Shown: positions 9,068-19,751 of the stretch, in pieces
Layout: every line of letters begins with the position of its first letter
Numbering within the stretch: position 1 is the first letter of the stretch
Assembly (NCBI GenBank): GCA_024509875.1
Contig: JAMPIV010012210.1
Location: 109,123 to 173,122, forward strand
Reading direction: 5' to 3'
Source: Oreohelix idahoensis
Taxonomy: Eukaryota > Mollusca > Gastropoda > Stylommatophora > Oreohelicidae
Length of the DNA: 64,000 nucleotides
Position numbers and translations under genes: made by a program
The notes under the pieces: model-generated
What the model saw: the letters and a program-made list of their open reading frames with translations, nothing else
Database searches by the model: none
Told to the model about the DNA's origin: nothing

Positions 9068-11200
9068 AGACTAGTGCCCTATATTCTATAGAGAGTTACG
9101 CCAACTAAAATTTGGCCGCCATTTTCGGCTTTACCCGTATTGTAGGAAAATGGACTCAATCGCTAGTTTCAGACCCAATTCGCATTTTCGTTTAGGTTAA
9201 CTAATAATGTGAAATAAAATTAGATGCAAATACAGTAGCACATATTTGTACTATTATTTGTATTTCAACTAACATAACAAAAAGAAGAAAAATAGTTTAC
9301 TTACCGGTTTGTTGAATAGAATCAGTAACGTGAATTTTTAACACATACTCCGTTAAATTTCATATTTGGTCAGAATTCCACTATTTGGCAACAAATAATA
9401 CGTTAGAATTGCAACACTTAGCAAAACATACTCCCCTCGAATTGAACTATTTACCTAGTTTGAAATGTGGAAACTGGTGAATGACTGTTGTAGACACTGA
9501 CAGTTTTACTATATCCAGATGATCACATCAATTTTTGTTTTCATTAAAAATGCGACAATGTACAGATAGTTTTAACAAAATCTAATTACATGCGTTGGAC
9601 CGGAGATTTTATTATAATTATATTATACAAAATATAATATAATATAATTATAATAAAATCTATTACTTGTACTATTATTTGTATTTCAACTAACATAACA
9701 AAAAGAAGAAAAATAGTTTACTTACCGGTTTGTTGAATAGAATCAGTAGCGTGAATTTTTAACACATACTCCGTTAAATTTTATATTTGGTCAGAATTCC
9801 ACTATTTGGCAACAAATAATACGTTAGAATTGCAACACTTAGCAAAACATACTCCCCTCGAATTGAACTATTTACCTAGTTTGAAATGTGGAAACTGGTG
9901 AATGACTGTTGTAGACACTGACAGTTTTACTATATCCAGATGATCACATCAATTTTTGTTTTCATTAAAAATGCGACAATGTACAGATAGTTTTAACAAA
10001 ATCTAATTACATGCATTGGACCGGAGATTTTATTATAATTATATTATACAAAATATAATATAATATAATTATAATAAAATCTCCGGTCCAACGCATGTAA
10101 TTAGATTTTGTTAAAACTATCTGTACATTGTCGCATTTTTAATGAAAACAAAAATTGATGTGATCATCTGGATATAGTAAAACTGTCAGTGTCTACAACA
10201 GTCATTCACCAGTTTCCACATTTCAAACTAGGTAAATAGTTCAATTCGAGGGGAGTATGTTTTGCTAAGTGTTGCAATTCTACGTATTATTTGTTGCCAA
10301 ATAGTGGAATTCTGACCAAATATGAAATTTAACGGAGTATGTGTTAAAAATTCACGCTACTGATTCTATTCAACAAACCGGTAAGTAAACTATTTTTCTT
10401 CTTTTTGTTATGTTAGTTGAAATACAAATAATAGTACAAATATGTGCTACTGTATTTGCATCTAATTTTATTTCAAATTATTAGTTAACCTAAACGAAAA
10501 TGCGAATTGGGTCTGAAACTAGCGATTGAGTCCATTTTCCTACAATACGGGTAAAGCCGAAAATGGCGGCCAAATTTTAGTTGGCGTAACTCTCTATAGA
10601 ATATAGGGCACTAGTCTATTATACAAAATATAATATAATATAATTATAATAAAATCTCCGGTCCAACGCATGTAATTAGATTTTGTTAAAACTATCTGTA
10701 CATTGTCGCATTTTTAATGAAAACAAAAATTGATGTGATCATCTGGATATAGTAAAACTGTCAGTGTCTACAACAGTCATTCACCAGTTTCCACATTTCA
10801 AACTAGGTAAATAGTTCAATTCGAGGGGAGTATGTTTTGCTAAGTGTTGCAATTCTAACGTATTATTTGTTGCCAAATAGTGGAATTCTGACCAAATATG
10901 AAATTTAACGGAGTATGTGTTAAAAATTCACGTTACTGATTCTATTCAACAAACCAGTAAGTAAACTATTTTTCTTCTTTTTGTTATGTTAGTTGAAATA
11001 CAAATAATAGTACAAATATGTGCTACTGTATTTGCATCTAATTTTATTTCAAATTATTAGTTAACCTAAACGAAAATGCGAATTGGGTCTGAAACTAGCG
11101 ATTGAGTCCATTTTCCTGCAATACGGGAAAAGCCGAAAATGGCGGCCAAATTTTAGTTGGCGTAACTCTCTATAGAATATAGGGCACTAGTCTATCCCGT
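9068..11200. repeat. Palindromic core: two direct and two inverted copies of a ~0.4-0.6 kb unit
   Basis: Four copies of one unit are packed here: about 9250-9660 (plus), 9669-10080 (plus), 10023-10617 (minus) and 10618-11195 (minus). The unit includes gtttacttaccggtttgttgaatag and aacacttagcaaaacatactcccctcg. Copies 2 and 3 meet in an AT-rich hairpin, with stem 10023-10048 pairing with 10059-10084 and a 10-base loop caaaatataa. Copy 1 carries the same hairpin at 9608-9660, and copy 4 begins inside it at about 10618. The repeated breakage at the hairpin suggests replication slippage or template switching at a palindrome, or a foldback-type element. No ORF of note. Confidence 0.85.
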
Positions 11201-11652
11201 GTATTTGAGGCATACAATAATATGGGTATTTCTAGGGGCTTTTTAGAAGAAAATCTGGGTTTATCTCTAGAACTTGAGTGGCAGCCTTGCATATGAACAT
11301 TGTGTATTTCTCTAAATGAAGAGTATTCCGATTCTGTGTTACAACCAACTGTTGTGTATTTCACAAACATGCATTAACCTCAGAGGTAATTGACAATCAT
11401 GTTTTATTAATCTTTCATTCGAGGTAAACGAGATTATGGAAGCATAGTCTATGACTCTGCAGCACAGTCACAATATTAAATTCGGGTAAATGGGAAGAAT
11501 AATTTCTCATGTCTGCCATTTTCCCCTAAGGTTATTCACGCGGACAAGTGAGCGTTTCACTTCGACACAATGTAAAACACCCACTATTAAACAAATTTCA
11601 ACTAAAATGAGCGAACAATATCCATTTACACAACTTATAGGTAACAATTATG

Positions 11653-11790
11653 GGTAAAATCGCAAGGACAGTCGCCGAACTCTCCGCAGTGAATATATGT
11701 ATTTTACATTTAGGGTTAGGCCCTAATCCTAACCCTAAAATACACATATTCACTACGGAATATTTGGCGCCAGTCATTGCGATTTTAACC
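11653..11790. mobile_element. 138-bp MITE-like element (right-arm copy)
   Basis: This is the mirror of the element at 5461-5598, with the same length and ends. It is flanked by AATTATG at 11646-11652 and 11791-11797, the reverse complement of the CATAATT flanks in the left arm. The telomere-like centre (ttagggttaggccctaatcctaaccctaa) is retained. Confidence 0.7.
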
Positions 11791-11797
11791 AATTATG

Positions 11798-13235
11798 ATA
11801 CACAACACATACAATCTTTAATTCCGTAATAAATCGTACTTACGAAATTTACGCTACGTGCAAACACACCGCGCTACATACATACACATCTTATGGAGTC
11901 ACAATATGGCAGCGTGCAGGAAATCGTTCTTCCCTTCGTTCAAAATGCGATAGAATTCAGCACCAAGCATTATGTACAGTTACAGGTGCAATCAGATCAA
12001 CATTGAGGGTTGCTGTGGAGGTGGCCTTAGGAGTCCTCACTTTGGAGAAAGGAACTAAGACTAAATTATATGACCAAAATTATGTTAGACAACTCATCCT
12101 GCATTTCAGCATTTGCTTGGTAAAAGTTAACAGCTCAGAAAATAGGTTCAACTAGTAGGTACGCAACAGGTTGGAAATGCATGGAGGAACTCAGTTCTCT
12201 TAATTGTCGAATATGATTTTAAGTAAATGTGACACATTCATTTTCTCTGGAGACTTAGAATTTGTGGATGCTTGACTTGTCACATTTCTGTGGTAATTTA
12301 AAGAAAACCAAAATTTGGTGATTCGTTACAAAACTATGATAAAAATGCCAAAGCATGTACACATGCTGTTTAACTTCGCTCAGATTGATTGCTAAAACAG
12401 TAACATAAGTCACTTTATGGTTTTAGAACATAGACTAGATCAACGGCATGCAACCTATGTGATGTGAGTATCTACATTAGAACAACTTAGCTCTCTAAAG
12501 ATCTGCCTTGATACAATCATATCTGTTTCAGGTTCCAGAGTATAAAAAAATGTTGAAGAAGTGCAGCATATAAGTTACTTGCATCTCTGCAGCATAACCC
12601 TCTTACTGCAATTCTTTCAACAAGGCATTGAAAAATTGAAACTAAATTACATTTTACCAAATGATAACGTCATTTCAAATAAAGGATCCCATTCTTATCT
12701 TATGCAGTTCATAAATAAAGTGAATTTTAATAAGGCTTCTCATAGGATATCAATGGAAACACAGAATAAGTACCTTTAATCCTGGGAATATTACACATTT
12801 TAATGCCTTTGAGAAAGAGTAAGTCCTTAGCTTGCTATCATTTTTTTAAAAATTTCTATTATAAAGATCTACCAAATCATCCCCTGTGATCTCCTTTATT
12901 TTTAAGTTTGGAGATAACTTTGAGGATTAGGGTATGTTCACTGCTGGTGTGAAATGCATTAAACAGATGTGGGGATAGAGGAAGATAGTAACTGTGGGTC
13001 ACAGAAATATTGAAAGTGAAAAAGGAAAGGAGAGAATGAAGAAATGGAAAATGATAAAGTATTTCATTTAAAAAAGCATATTTGTTTATGGCTAATGCAG
13101 TTTCATTAGGCCCCACCATTTGACAGTGATTGTTGCTGTGAGGTAATGCTGCTTAGATATTGGTGTAAATATATGTAGTATGTCTTCATAGTCTTAAAAT
13201 GATACCCATTATCTGCTATATTTCATTGCCTTCAG
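11798..13235. other. Inverted-repeat arm, non-coding
   Basis: This is the counterpart of 3082-3734 and 4675-5453 without the intervening retroelement fragment. No domain is visible. On the plus strand the last part (about 13080-13235) is also alignable with 20520-20669, upstream of the third exon-like block, so it belongs to a duplicated intron. Confidence 0.5.
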
Positions 13236-13304
13236 GTTGAAAGAAATATGGAATCTAATGTCACACGTCTAATTACAGAAATGAAGCAGGAAACAGACTA
13301 TGAG
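13236..13304 (+). other. 69-bp exon-like block (right-arm copy)
   Basis: It is preceded by ttgccttcag and followed by gtatgt, consistent with splice acceptor and donor. The 23 codons are open and end in MKQETDYE. Compared with the block at 20670-20738, 11 of 23 residues are identical (including the shared KQETD run), and the length is exactly the same although the flanks have diverged more. That pattern suggests constraint on a coding exon. Which gene it belongs to is not visible. Confidence 0.55.
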
Positions 13305-13615
13305 GTATGTCAAATATTTATGTCCCATGTAATTCCCCTGGGTCTGTGAAGAGACAAAGAAAGAATATGCCTACTGCACTCTTGAGCGTGTCGTACAAAG
13401 TGACTTGTGGGGTTGTGGGTGGGGCTGGCTACCTCATTATGTTAATTAAACAAATTGTCACAGACTCCACTGCTGCAAGTGTATGTGAATGCTTGGTGCA
13501 GGCTTCTAACAAGTGGTCCAGCTGTAATGGTGGCTGTATGCTCTGTTAGGAGCACAAAAAGAAGATGAATGAAAATATTGACATTTGGAAGATTTCAAGG
13601 GTGCATTCTTCTTTG

Positions 13616-14100
13616 ATCCTTAGCCGCCGACTGCCAAAGCAGTCAGTGGCCATCATGCCTAGTGGCATCTTGTAGGGCAACAACAAATTGATTCCACTTT
13701 GCTCGGTCGGTGGCCATCCTTTGTACAGTGCCCCAATTCTGGTTCATTCTTTGCATCTCAGCCTCATAGTACTCCGCAGGTTGTTTTTGGTTGGCCTCTC
13801 TTTCATTTTCCTTCAGGGGTCCATAGCATAGCTGTTCATGAGATGGCATTGGGGTCTCTTCTGAGGACATGGCCAACCAAACTCCAGCGTCTGCCAGCTA
13901 TGATGGTATGCATGTCCTCTTGCTTGCTCCGAGTAAGCAGATCTTGGTTGGTGATGGTATTCAGCCAAAAGATTCAGAGAATTTTTCTTAGGCATGTTGT
14001 GTGAAAAGAGGACAATTTTGACATTTCCTTCTCTGTTACTCTCCAGCATTCCGCACCATAGAGAACAACGGAAAGCACACAGCTCTGATATAATCTTAAT
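13616..14100 (-). pseudogene. L-C LINE C-terminal region (uninterrupted, right arm)
   Basis: On the minus strand from about 14095 the frame reads VVLYGAECWRVTEKE and continues through VGHVLRRDPN and TAMLWTPEGK to the Trp/Arg-rich end and a tail near 13616. Several stops and small indels are present; the stretch after GQPKTT has a frameshift. It gives the state of the left-arm copy before the 2.2-kb insertion. The minus-strand open frames starting at 13876 and 14133 are partly or wholly in other frames. Confidence 0.75.
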
Positions 14101-14209
14101 TTTGTGCTTGTGCTGTACTGAGAGGACTTCCAAATGTTGTTTAGACTATAAAGGTGTGCATGGTATAGTGTTAAATTTGTGAGAGAAAAAAAGAATGAAA
14201 GCAGGATTT

Positions 14210-14390
14210 AAGTTACTGGTTTTTTAATTTTACTGGTCAGATAATGGAAGTTAGCATTTTCCCATTACAACTGGGGGGGGGGGGAAGGCAGCTGCACATC
14301 TAAATTATCTTTAAAACTGTATGACTTGACAGCTGGCATGGTTGCGGTGCCTTACAACCTCCCCTCCCCACTGCCATTCAAGTTAGACTC
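14210..14390 (+). repeat. Segment shared with 21040-21235 (old duplication)
   Basis: This and 21040-21235 align in order: a gcagga(t/a)tt motif, a ttttactg(g/a)tca block, a G-run (13 G at about 14273-14285 versus 7 G at 21121), ctttaaaac, gacttgacag and a tccc/ctcccc run. Together with the exon-like blocks at 13236 and 20670, this suggests a tandem duplication of a gene segment, with the units about 7 kb apart and later insertions between. Confidence 0.5.
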
Positions 14391-14714
14391 TTTTCAGTAT
14401 AAAGTTTACAGAGATTCTTACCACACACAAATCAATGAAAGGAAGGGGAAAAAAATCTTCTTGTACAGTTATGAACTGAATCAGCTTCTACAGAAGAGAA
14501 GAATTATGTTAAAGAGGGTTTCAGTGGAATTACCTCATCTGTTACGCAGCATCTAGAGCTACAAGTAATACCTGACCATCTTTGAGGGAGAAGAAATTCC
14601 CACAAAACATTGTTATTGTTATAAAGAATTGACATTATTGAACTCTAGGCAAACCCATAGGTGCTCAGTTTCCATCAGTATATGTTGAATGTGAATGCTA
14701 ACTGTTCCTGTAGC

Positions 14715-15285
14715 TCACTGGTTGTAAACACAACAGATGCATCTTCTCAAATGTCCATCTCTACTAGCTTTACGTTTGATGCCAAATTCCAACAGTCTTA
14801 ACCTTGATGATTCATCTATTGCAGTGTCATTCTCCAACAGGCACACATTAATTGCTCTCAGTATATCTCCCTTATCCATATCTAATGTCCCCACTATGGG
14901 TGCTCTTGATGCTAGTCTGTCAGCTCTTTCATTACCACATACACTAGCATGACCAGGACAGTATATCCACACCAGCTCTTGTAGACCGGAAGCTTCTATG
15001 AATGTTTTCCATTCATGAAGCAACCAACCACTTTGAACCTTTTGAAGCATGGACTGAGAGTCAGACACAATGATAGCCTTTGTTAATGAAGTTTCAGTTA
15101 TCCACCTTAAGGCTGCAGTAAAAGCCTTGACCTCCATTATCATGCTGGAAGTTGTTATCTTGTAAGCCTCACTATGTTCTGACCAGTACCCTAGCAGAGA
15201 AGCCACAACTGGATTTCTCACCATAGATTACAGACCCATTGGTATAGACAATGGCATCAAGAAAAAACATAAAAAAAGATATCTG
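14715..15285 (-). pseudogene. LINE-type RNase H domain fragment
   Basis: The minus-strand frame contains AYKITTSSMIMEVKAFTAAL, AIIVSDSQSML, WIYCPGHASVCGNERADRLA and a C-terminal tail to a stop at 14715. These are the E, D and H/D catalytic blocks of RNase H1-like domains at the end of RT-bearing LINEs. The first block lies upstream in another frame (near 15255) and reads VYTNGSV, so the usual catalytic Asp of YTDGS is Asn; a frameshift near 15195 separates it. The domain would remove RNA from RNA:DNA hybrids during retrotransposition. No RT domain adjoins it. It is a truncated, inactive remnant from a LINE family different from the other RNase H copies here. Confidence 0.78.
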
Positions 15286-15344
15286 ATCAAGTTAACCTAT
15301 ATGAAATTTACAGTTCACAAATACAGAGGAATAATGTTTACATC

Positions 15345-16095
15345 AAATACCAGCAGAAGGAAGGAAGGTTATCTGGTCAAGCTGCTTAAGATTTACAAGA
15401 GCACACAAATTACATAGGAACAATATTACTATCAGTGCCATGAAAAATATTAAACAGGATCATCTTTGAGAGATTAAAAGAGTCCATAGATAGACAGCTG
15501 AGAGATAAACAAACAGGTTTTAAGCAAAACAGATCCTGTACAGACCAGACTGCCACAAAGAGAATAAAAGTGGAACAAAATCTGAAATGAAACTTGCCTC
15601 TTTACATAGGATTCTGTGGACTATGAAGATGCCCCTGCCTGACAGTGTGGACAGACAATCACTTCAGAAATTGATGAGACATTATAGAGTCCCCCTGAAG
15701 ATCATTAACTTAATAAAGAAAACAAGAAGACACAATGTGCAGAGCTCTTCATGGAGAAAGTTTTACAAAACTATTTGGGATAAGAGATAAGTGTGACAGG
15801 GATGCTTCCTGTCACCATTTCTCTTCCTATTGGCTATAGATTGAATTATGAAAACATTGACCTCAACCAACAACTTTAGTCAACAGAAATGGTATCCAGT
15901 GACTAAACAACTTGATAATGTAGATTTATCAGATGGCCTGGCTCTACAGTCCCATAGCCATAATCAGATGCAAGACAATGAAAGTGCTTGATGTGAGTTT
16001 ACAGCAAGTAGGTTTGAATATACAAAGGGAGAAAAGAAATATAATGATAATAAATGCAGCAAATGATAACAGTATTGCACTTGAAGAAATTGTTT
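15345..16095 (+). pseudogene. Degenerate L-B LINE reverse transcriptase fragment
   Basis: At nucleotide level this matches the middle of the L-B RT at about 47860-48580: ggaaggttatctggtcaagct, attaaacaggatcat, acaaacaggtttt(a/c)ag and gtgacagggatgcttcctgtc are recognisable. Many stops and indels make it the oldest of the L-B sequences here. It is truncated at both ends and abuts minus-strand L-A sequence at about 16092. Confidence 0.75.
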
Positions 16096-16291
16096 AATGT
16101 TGTCCTCCCAGTGGAGTCATCCCTGGCGTTTAGTTTCCCATACTTGTCATGGTAGCCAATCTTCTTCCATTCTGCAGACAAGGCCAAATAATCACAGTTG
16201 GGACTGTTCTACTTGAGTCTGCAGTGGCTGGGTTTTGAGGCCTTGCCATATCCTCTGTTTGCTAACCATATCTGATATTGTCACTTTAGGA
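16092..16291 (-). pseudogene. L-A LINE C-terminal fragment (older, diverged)
   Basis: The reverse complement aligns with the L-A region at 8350-8560 (recognisable pieces: caaggcct, ctgcagac, gtagaacag, ccatgtctgcagaatgg, gacaacatta). It looks clearly more diverged than the neighbouring L-A copy at 16305-18890 and has lost the segment around the RPRGRPRV motif. It could be the 3' end of that copy after an internal deletion of about 230 bp, or a separate older insertion. Confidence 0.6.
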
Positions 16292-16304
16292 TGGGTTTGA
16301 TGCT

Positions 16305-18857
16305 ATAATAGCTCCGAGATATTTAAAGTGGTCGACCTGCTCCAGGACCTGTTCTCCCAACTTGATCTGATGTTTTCTTTCTTCTCGTGATATCACCATG
16401 GATTTTGTTTTAGAGCTGCTTATGACCATCCCTCTCTTCTCCAGCTCTTCCTTCCAGACTTGCAGGTTGGATTGGAGATGTGCCTCTGATTTAGCAATCA
16501 GGGCAACATCATCAGCAAATGCCAGCTCTGAAATATAGACCTGTCTCATCTTCCAGTACCCCACTGAATACTTTCTTGTTCTCTCCTTACATGCCTTGAT
16601 GACATCGTCCATAAGGAGTATGAAGAAGTAAGGTGATAGGATATCACCTTGTCTTACACCAGTGGTGGTCCTGAACTCTTCTGACTTATGGTTTGCTGTC
16701 CTCACATAATTTCTGCAAGACTTGTAGAAGCTCTGTATAGCATGAATCAGAGGTGCTGGAATATTCTTCCTTGCCAAACAGTCCCAAAGTTTGCTCCAAG
16801 GGACCCTGTCAAACACCTTTTCCAGATCTATGAAACAAAGATGGATCTCACTCTTATACTCAAGGGCCTTTTCACTCAGCTGTCTGAGTGTGAAGATTAG
16901 GTCTTGAGTACTTTGGTTTGCTCGGAATCCGCACTGGACCTCATCCAATTGTGGCTCAGCTAGGCGTCGGAGTCTCTGCTCTAGGATTCTAGAGTAGAGT
17001 TTTCCAGGGACACTGAGAAGGGATATGCCTCTATGGTTTCCACACTGTCGATTGTCACCCTTTTTGAAAATTGGTGTTATGATGGCGATCTCCCAATCCT
17101 TTGGTATGGTCTTGTTGCACCATGCTGCCTGTAGGACCCTTAAGAGTAACAGGTCGCCTCATGCTCCCATGTACTTAACCATTTCTGGTGTTATACCATC
17201 ATGCCCTGCTGCTTTGCCCATCTTGATTTTCTCCAATGCTGCCTTCAGTTCTTCCATCTTTATGTCATCTTCATCACCATTGGTTTCCTCTTCTGTGCTA
17301 GTGGTTATCATTTCTGATGTTTGACCTTGCTCACCATCAAGGAGTTCTGAGAAATATTCTTTCCATCTTTCCATTACTTCCTTCGGGACAGTAAGCAATT
17401 TGCCTTGCTTGTCCTTTATAAATTTGAGAGGGCATTGTTTTTCCTTCCTCATGTTCTTTAGGGTCTTATAGAACAATTTCTGGTTTTCTTGTGCATCTTT
17501 TTCTAGCTTTTCTCCAAATTCTTCCCAGGACTTCTGTTTTGCTGCTAGCACTTTGTTCTTTACTTCTGTTCTGAGTGTCACATATTCTCTATATTTTTCC
17601 ATTTGTCCTGTTGTGTTTTTAGCTCCTAAGTATTGTTTCCATGCCATTTTCTTCTCTCTTATTTTCTCTTTGACTTCCTCTGTCCACCAAGGTGTCCTCT
17701 TTCTCTGGTTCCCAAGTCGGACTTCACCACATGCTTCTGCAGCAGCTGTCTTTATGATATCCTTGAATTTAATCCAGAGGGTTTCCAAGTCATCAGGTTG
17801 TTCTTCTGTGTTGCTCACCGCTGCAGCAATAAGCCCCTGATATCTGGTCTTAATTTATGGCTCTCTCAGCTTGTAGGTCCTAATGCTCATTTCTCCTGCT
17901 CGTTTACTTGGTTTCTTGCGTGATGTTGAGCAGTTCCTAGGCTGAGCAACTCTTTCAGTTGTTCGTTTGATTGTTAGCAGTAGTGATCACTTCCAATCTC
18001 TGGCCCCCTCCAGACTCTTGCATCTCGGACATATTTGAATGAGCTTCTCCGAACAATGGCATAGTCGATCACTGACTTCTCATTCTTTGTTGGTTCACAT
18101 CTAGTGTATGCATGTATGCGCTTATGGGGGAACTTTGTGTTTGTAATGATCAGATTCTGCTCACTGCAGAATCTAAGGAGTTTCGCTTTCCATTGTCATT
18201 GAGAGTATCTTCTCCATATCTTCCGATAACTCCACCCCATCTAGCATGGTCATTTCCAACTCTGGCATTAAAATCTCCGAGCATGATAACTTCATCTAGG
18301 CAGTCATCCACTGTCCTTTGAAGCAGCTCGAAGAATTCCTCCTTGACCTCTGCTCTCTCATCCTCATTTGGCCCATACACTATGACCAGGTTGACTATAG
18401 TTTCTCCTTCTTTTAGTTTCACAACCATAATGCGCTCTGAGACAAAGTTCCACCCCTTGATACTATCTTTTTGATTTTGGGCCACAATGCAACCCACACC
18501 CCCTTTAGCTCTTTCGGATATGGGTACACCACTGTAGAGCAGCGTGTTGCCATTGAGATCCATGACTCCTTGTCCTTTTTTCTTTGTTTCCGTTATAGCC
18601 AGGATTTCTAGTTTTGCTCTCCTCATCTCTTCCACCAGCTCCTCTTCCTTCCCATTTATACTTCTTGTGTTCCATGTTCCATAAGTCGTAGTCCGTAGTC
18701 CGTTCCAGTTCGTCGCCTTTAGAATCAGTCTGGTTTTCTCTTGTGTTACTCGTAATCGTGGTTTAAAGCAAACAGGTGATTGGCCTGTTGTGCCTTTGCA
18801 TGGTGGAGGGGCTGCCTCCTTACGGCCTCCATGCAGGCCGCCCTCCTCCTTTTTCAT
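16305..18857 (-). pseudogene. L-A LINE endonuclease plus RT ORF (minus strand)
   Basis: The candidate ATG is at 18855-18857. The frame reads MKKEEGGLHGGRKEAAPPPC, then TWNTRSINGKEEELVEEM, LAITETKKKGQGVMDL and LGDFNARVGNDHARWGG, down to 18150, where a two-base insertion after GKR shifts the frame. RT blocks follow in the open stretches 17159-17818 (KAAGHDGITPEMV) and 16286-16948 (FIDLEKVFDRVPW, TGVRQGDILSPYFF, LAFADDVALIAK). Compared with the other L-A copies it keeps TGG and TCA codons where the 5.7-8.7 kb copy has TGA. It is inactive because of frameshifts and the missing C-terminal end. Confidence 0.85.
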
Positions 18858-18890
18858 CTGGGCTTGGGACCGGCATAGGCGGAGTTCAAT
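16305..18890 (-). mobile_element. L-A RTE-like LINE, minus strand, 5' end present, 3' end missing
   Basis: Reading the minus strand, the element starts near 18890 with ggtcccaagcccagatg, a start typical of RTE-like LINEs. It runs through endonuclease and RT domains and stops at about 16305 inside the RT-distal region (after YLGAII). Loss of the 3' end is opposite to the 5' truncation usual for LINEs, so a later deletion or rearrangement probably removed it. It gives the most complete 5' region of this family in the window. Confidence 0.85.
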
Positions 18891-19532
18891 CAGCCATCAC
18901 TGGGTGAATTACATAGCTCCTACTTTGAGCTTACATATATTTATCAAACTCCAATATAATTCTCATGTTGAGATATACATAATCAATATTTATTCCACAT
19001 ACATGAATAGAATGGCAATGGCCCCACACACACACACATCTCCAGAGGGCAGAATGCCTCTAGATCACTCAAAAGCAAAAATCACACTGACTGTTCCTTT
19101 GTTCTACCAACATAACAAAATACATGATCATTGTGAACAGTTTTTAACGCACGGATTCATGAGCCATCATGTGTGACTCGGGGTGGGTCATGTTTCAGTT
19201 TTCAGAATATGCCAAAAATATCACCAGAAGTAGCCCAAAGTTGCCTAAAATATCACTCGAAGTAGCTCAAAAATTGCCCCACTTAAATTATGTAGTACAA
19301 TTTATTTATCAGAAAAATATTTTTTTTTTAAACTTCAAACATAAACTTTGTTAATACCTGCACATGTACATTCAAGGTTCTAGTCACCATCATCAGAACA
19401 GGATTTTCAGCTCATGAATAGGCAGTAAGACAGATGGCCTTACTGTAGATTTTACCCAGTGTCATCTGTCTCATAAACTATGGTTTCTATCTAACCAGTC
19501 TTTCTTAAATTCCATAAACTGCCAAAACTTCT
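18891..19532. other. No gene recognised
   Basis: AT-rich sequence with a short (CA)n run near 19028. No domain is visible in any frame; the open frame continuing from 18790 to 19176 is a read-out of the antisense LINE 5' end. Confidence 0.4.
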
Positions 19533-19751
19533 TCATTTTTTTCCTCTGTGCAAAGTTTTCTGATCTGACATTAGTATTTGGTTATCACTGTTCATGTAAA
19601 ACTTCAGCAGCTTGTCATATGCTGTGGTAGTTCCTACTCCATATTCTTCAGTAAGACGATGCTCAGAGACACCATGATCAAGCTTTGGCAATAACTCTAC
19701 CTTCTGCGCTACCGTATCAGTAATGACTAATGCTTTCTTTTCTTTTTCCCA
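19533..19751 (-). pseudogene. pogo/Tigger-like transposase N-terminal fragment
   Basis: The minus-strand frame from 19751 to a TGA at 19533-19535 reads KKALVITDTVAQKVELLPKL, DHGVSEHRLTEEYGVGTTT and LLKFYMNSDNQ, then KTLHRGKK. This matches the CENP-B/pogo-type DNA-binding region: a Psq-like helix-turn-helix (K..I..LD.GVS...L...YGV..TT.YD) followed by the start of the second HTH (KFY..SD...M...KTLH.GK). In an intact element it would bind the terminal inverted repeats. Only about 70 residues remain, without the DDE catalytic domain, and a possible deletion sits after AYD. It is too short for most ORF cut-offs. Confidence 0.7.

Larger units (their letters stand above)
1..10053 (+). repeat. Left arm of large inverted repeat, extending beyond the window start
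   Basis: Read on the plus strand, this arm matches the minus strand of 10054-14100. Position 1 pairs with 14100, 2467-3734 with about 12577-13849, 4675-5657 with about 11600-12565, and 8688-9260 with about 10990-11575. Differences are scattered substitutions; for example, the 80-codon open stretch at 3189-3431 differs from its mirror at 12877-13119 at only three residues. The left arm is longer because it took in three insertions (257-2466, 3735-4674, 5658-8687) that the right arm lacks. Homology already holds at base 1, so the true arm end lies outside the window. The duplicated material includes a LINE tail, a 69-bp exon-like block and a MITE. Confidence 0.9.
10054..14100 (-). repeat. Right arm of large inverted repeat, without the left-arm insertions
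   Basis: This is the reverse-complement partner of the left arm. It is contiguous at every site where the left arm carries an insertion, so it works as an in-window empty-site reference. For example, on the minus strand the single ATGCC at 13845-13849 corresponds to the duplicated ATGCC at 252-256 and 2467-2471. It carries its own small differences, including about 20 bp near 11575-11597 that are missing around the LINE insertion in the left arm. It holds minus-strand L-C LINE sequence, the MITE at 11653-11790 and an exon-like block at 13236-13304. Confidence 0.9.

Noticed and set aside
1..14100. The palindrome as a chimeric or mirrored-read assembly artefact
   Set aside because: The arms differ by substitutions, and the left arm alone has three insertions with empty sites in the right arm. 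Long-read confirmation would still be useful for the centre.
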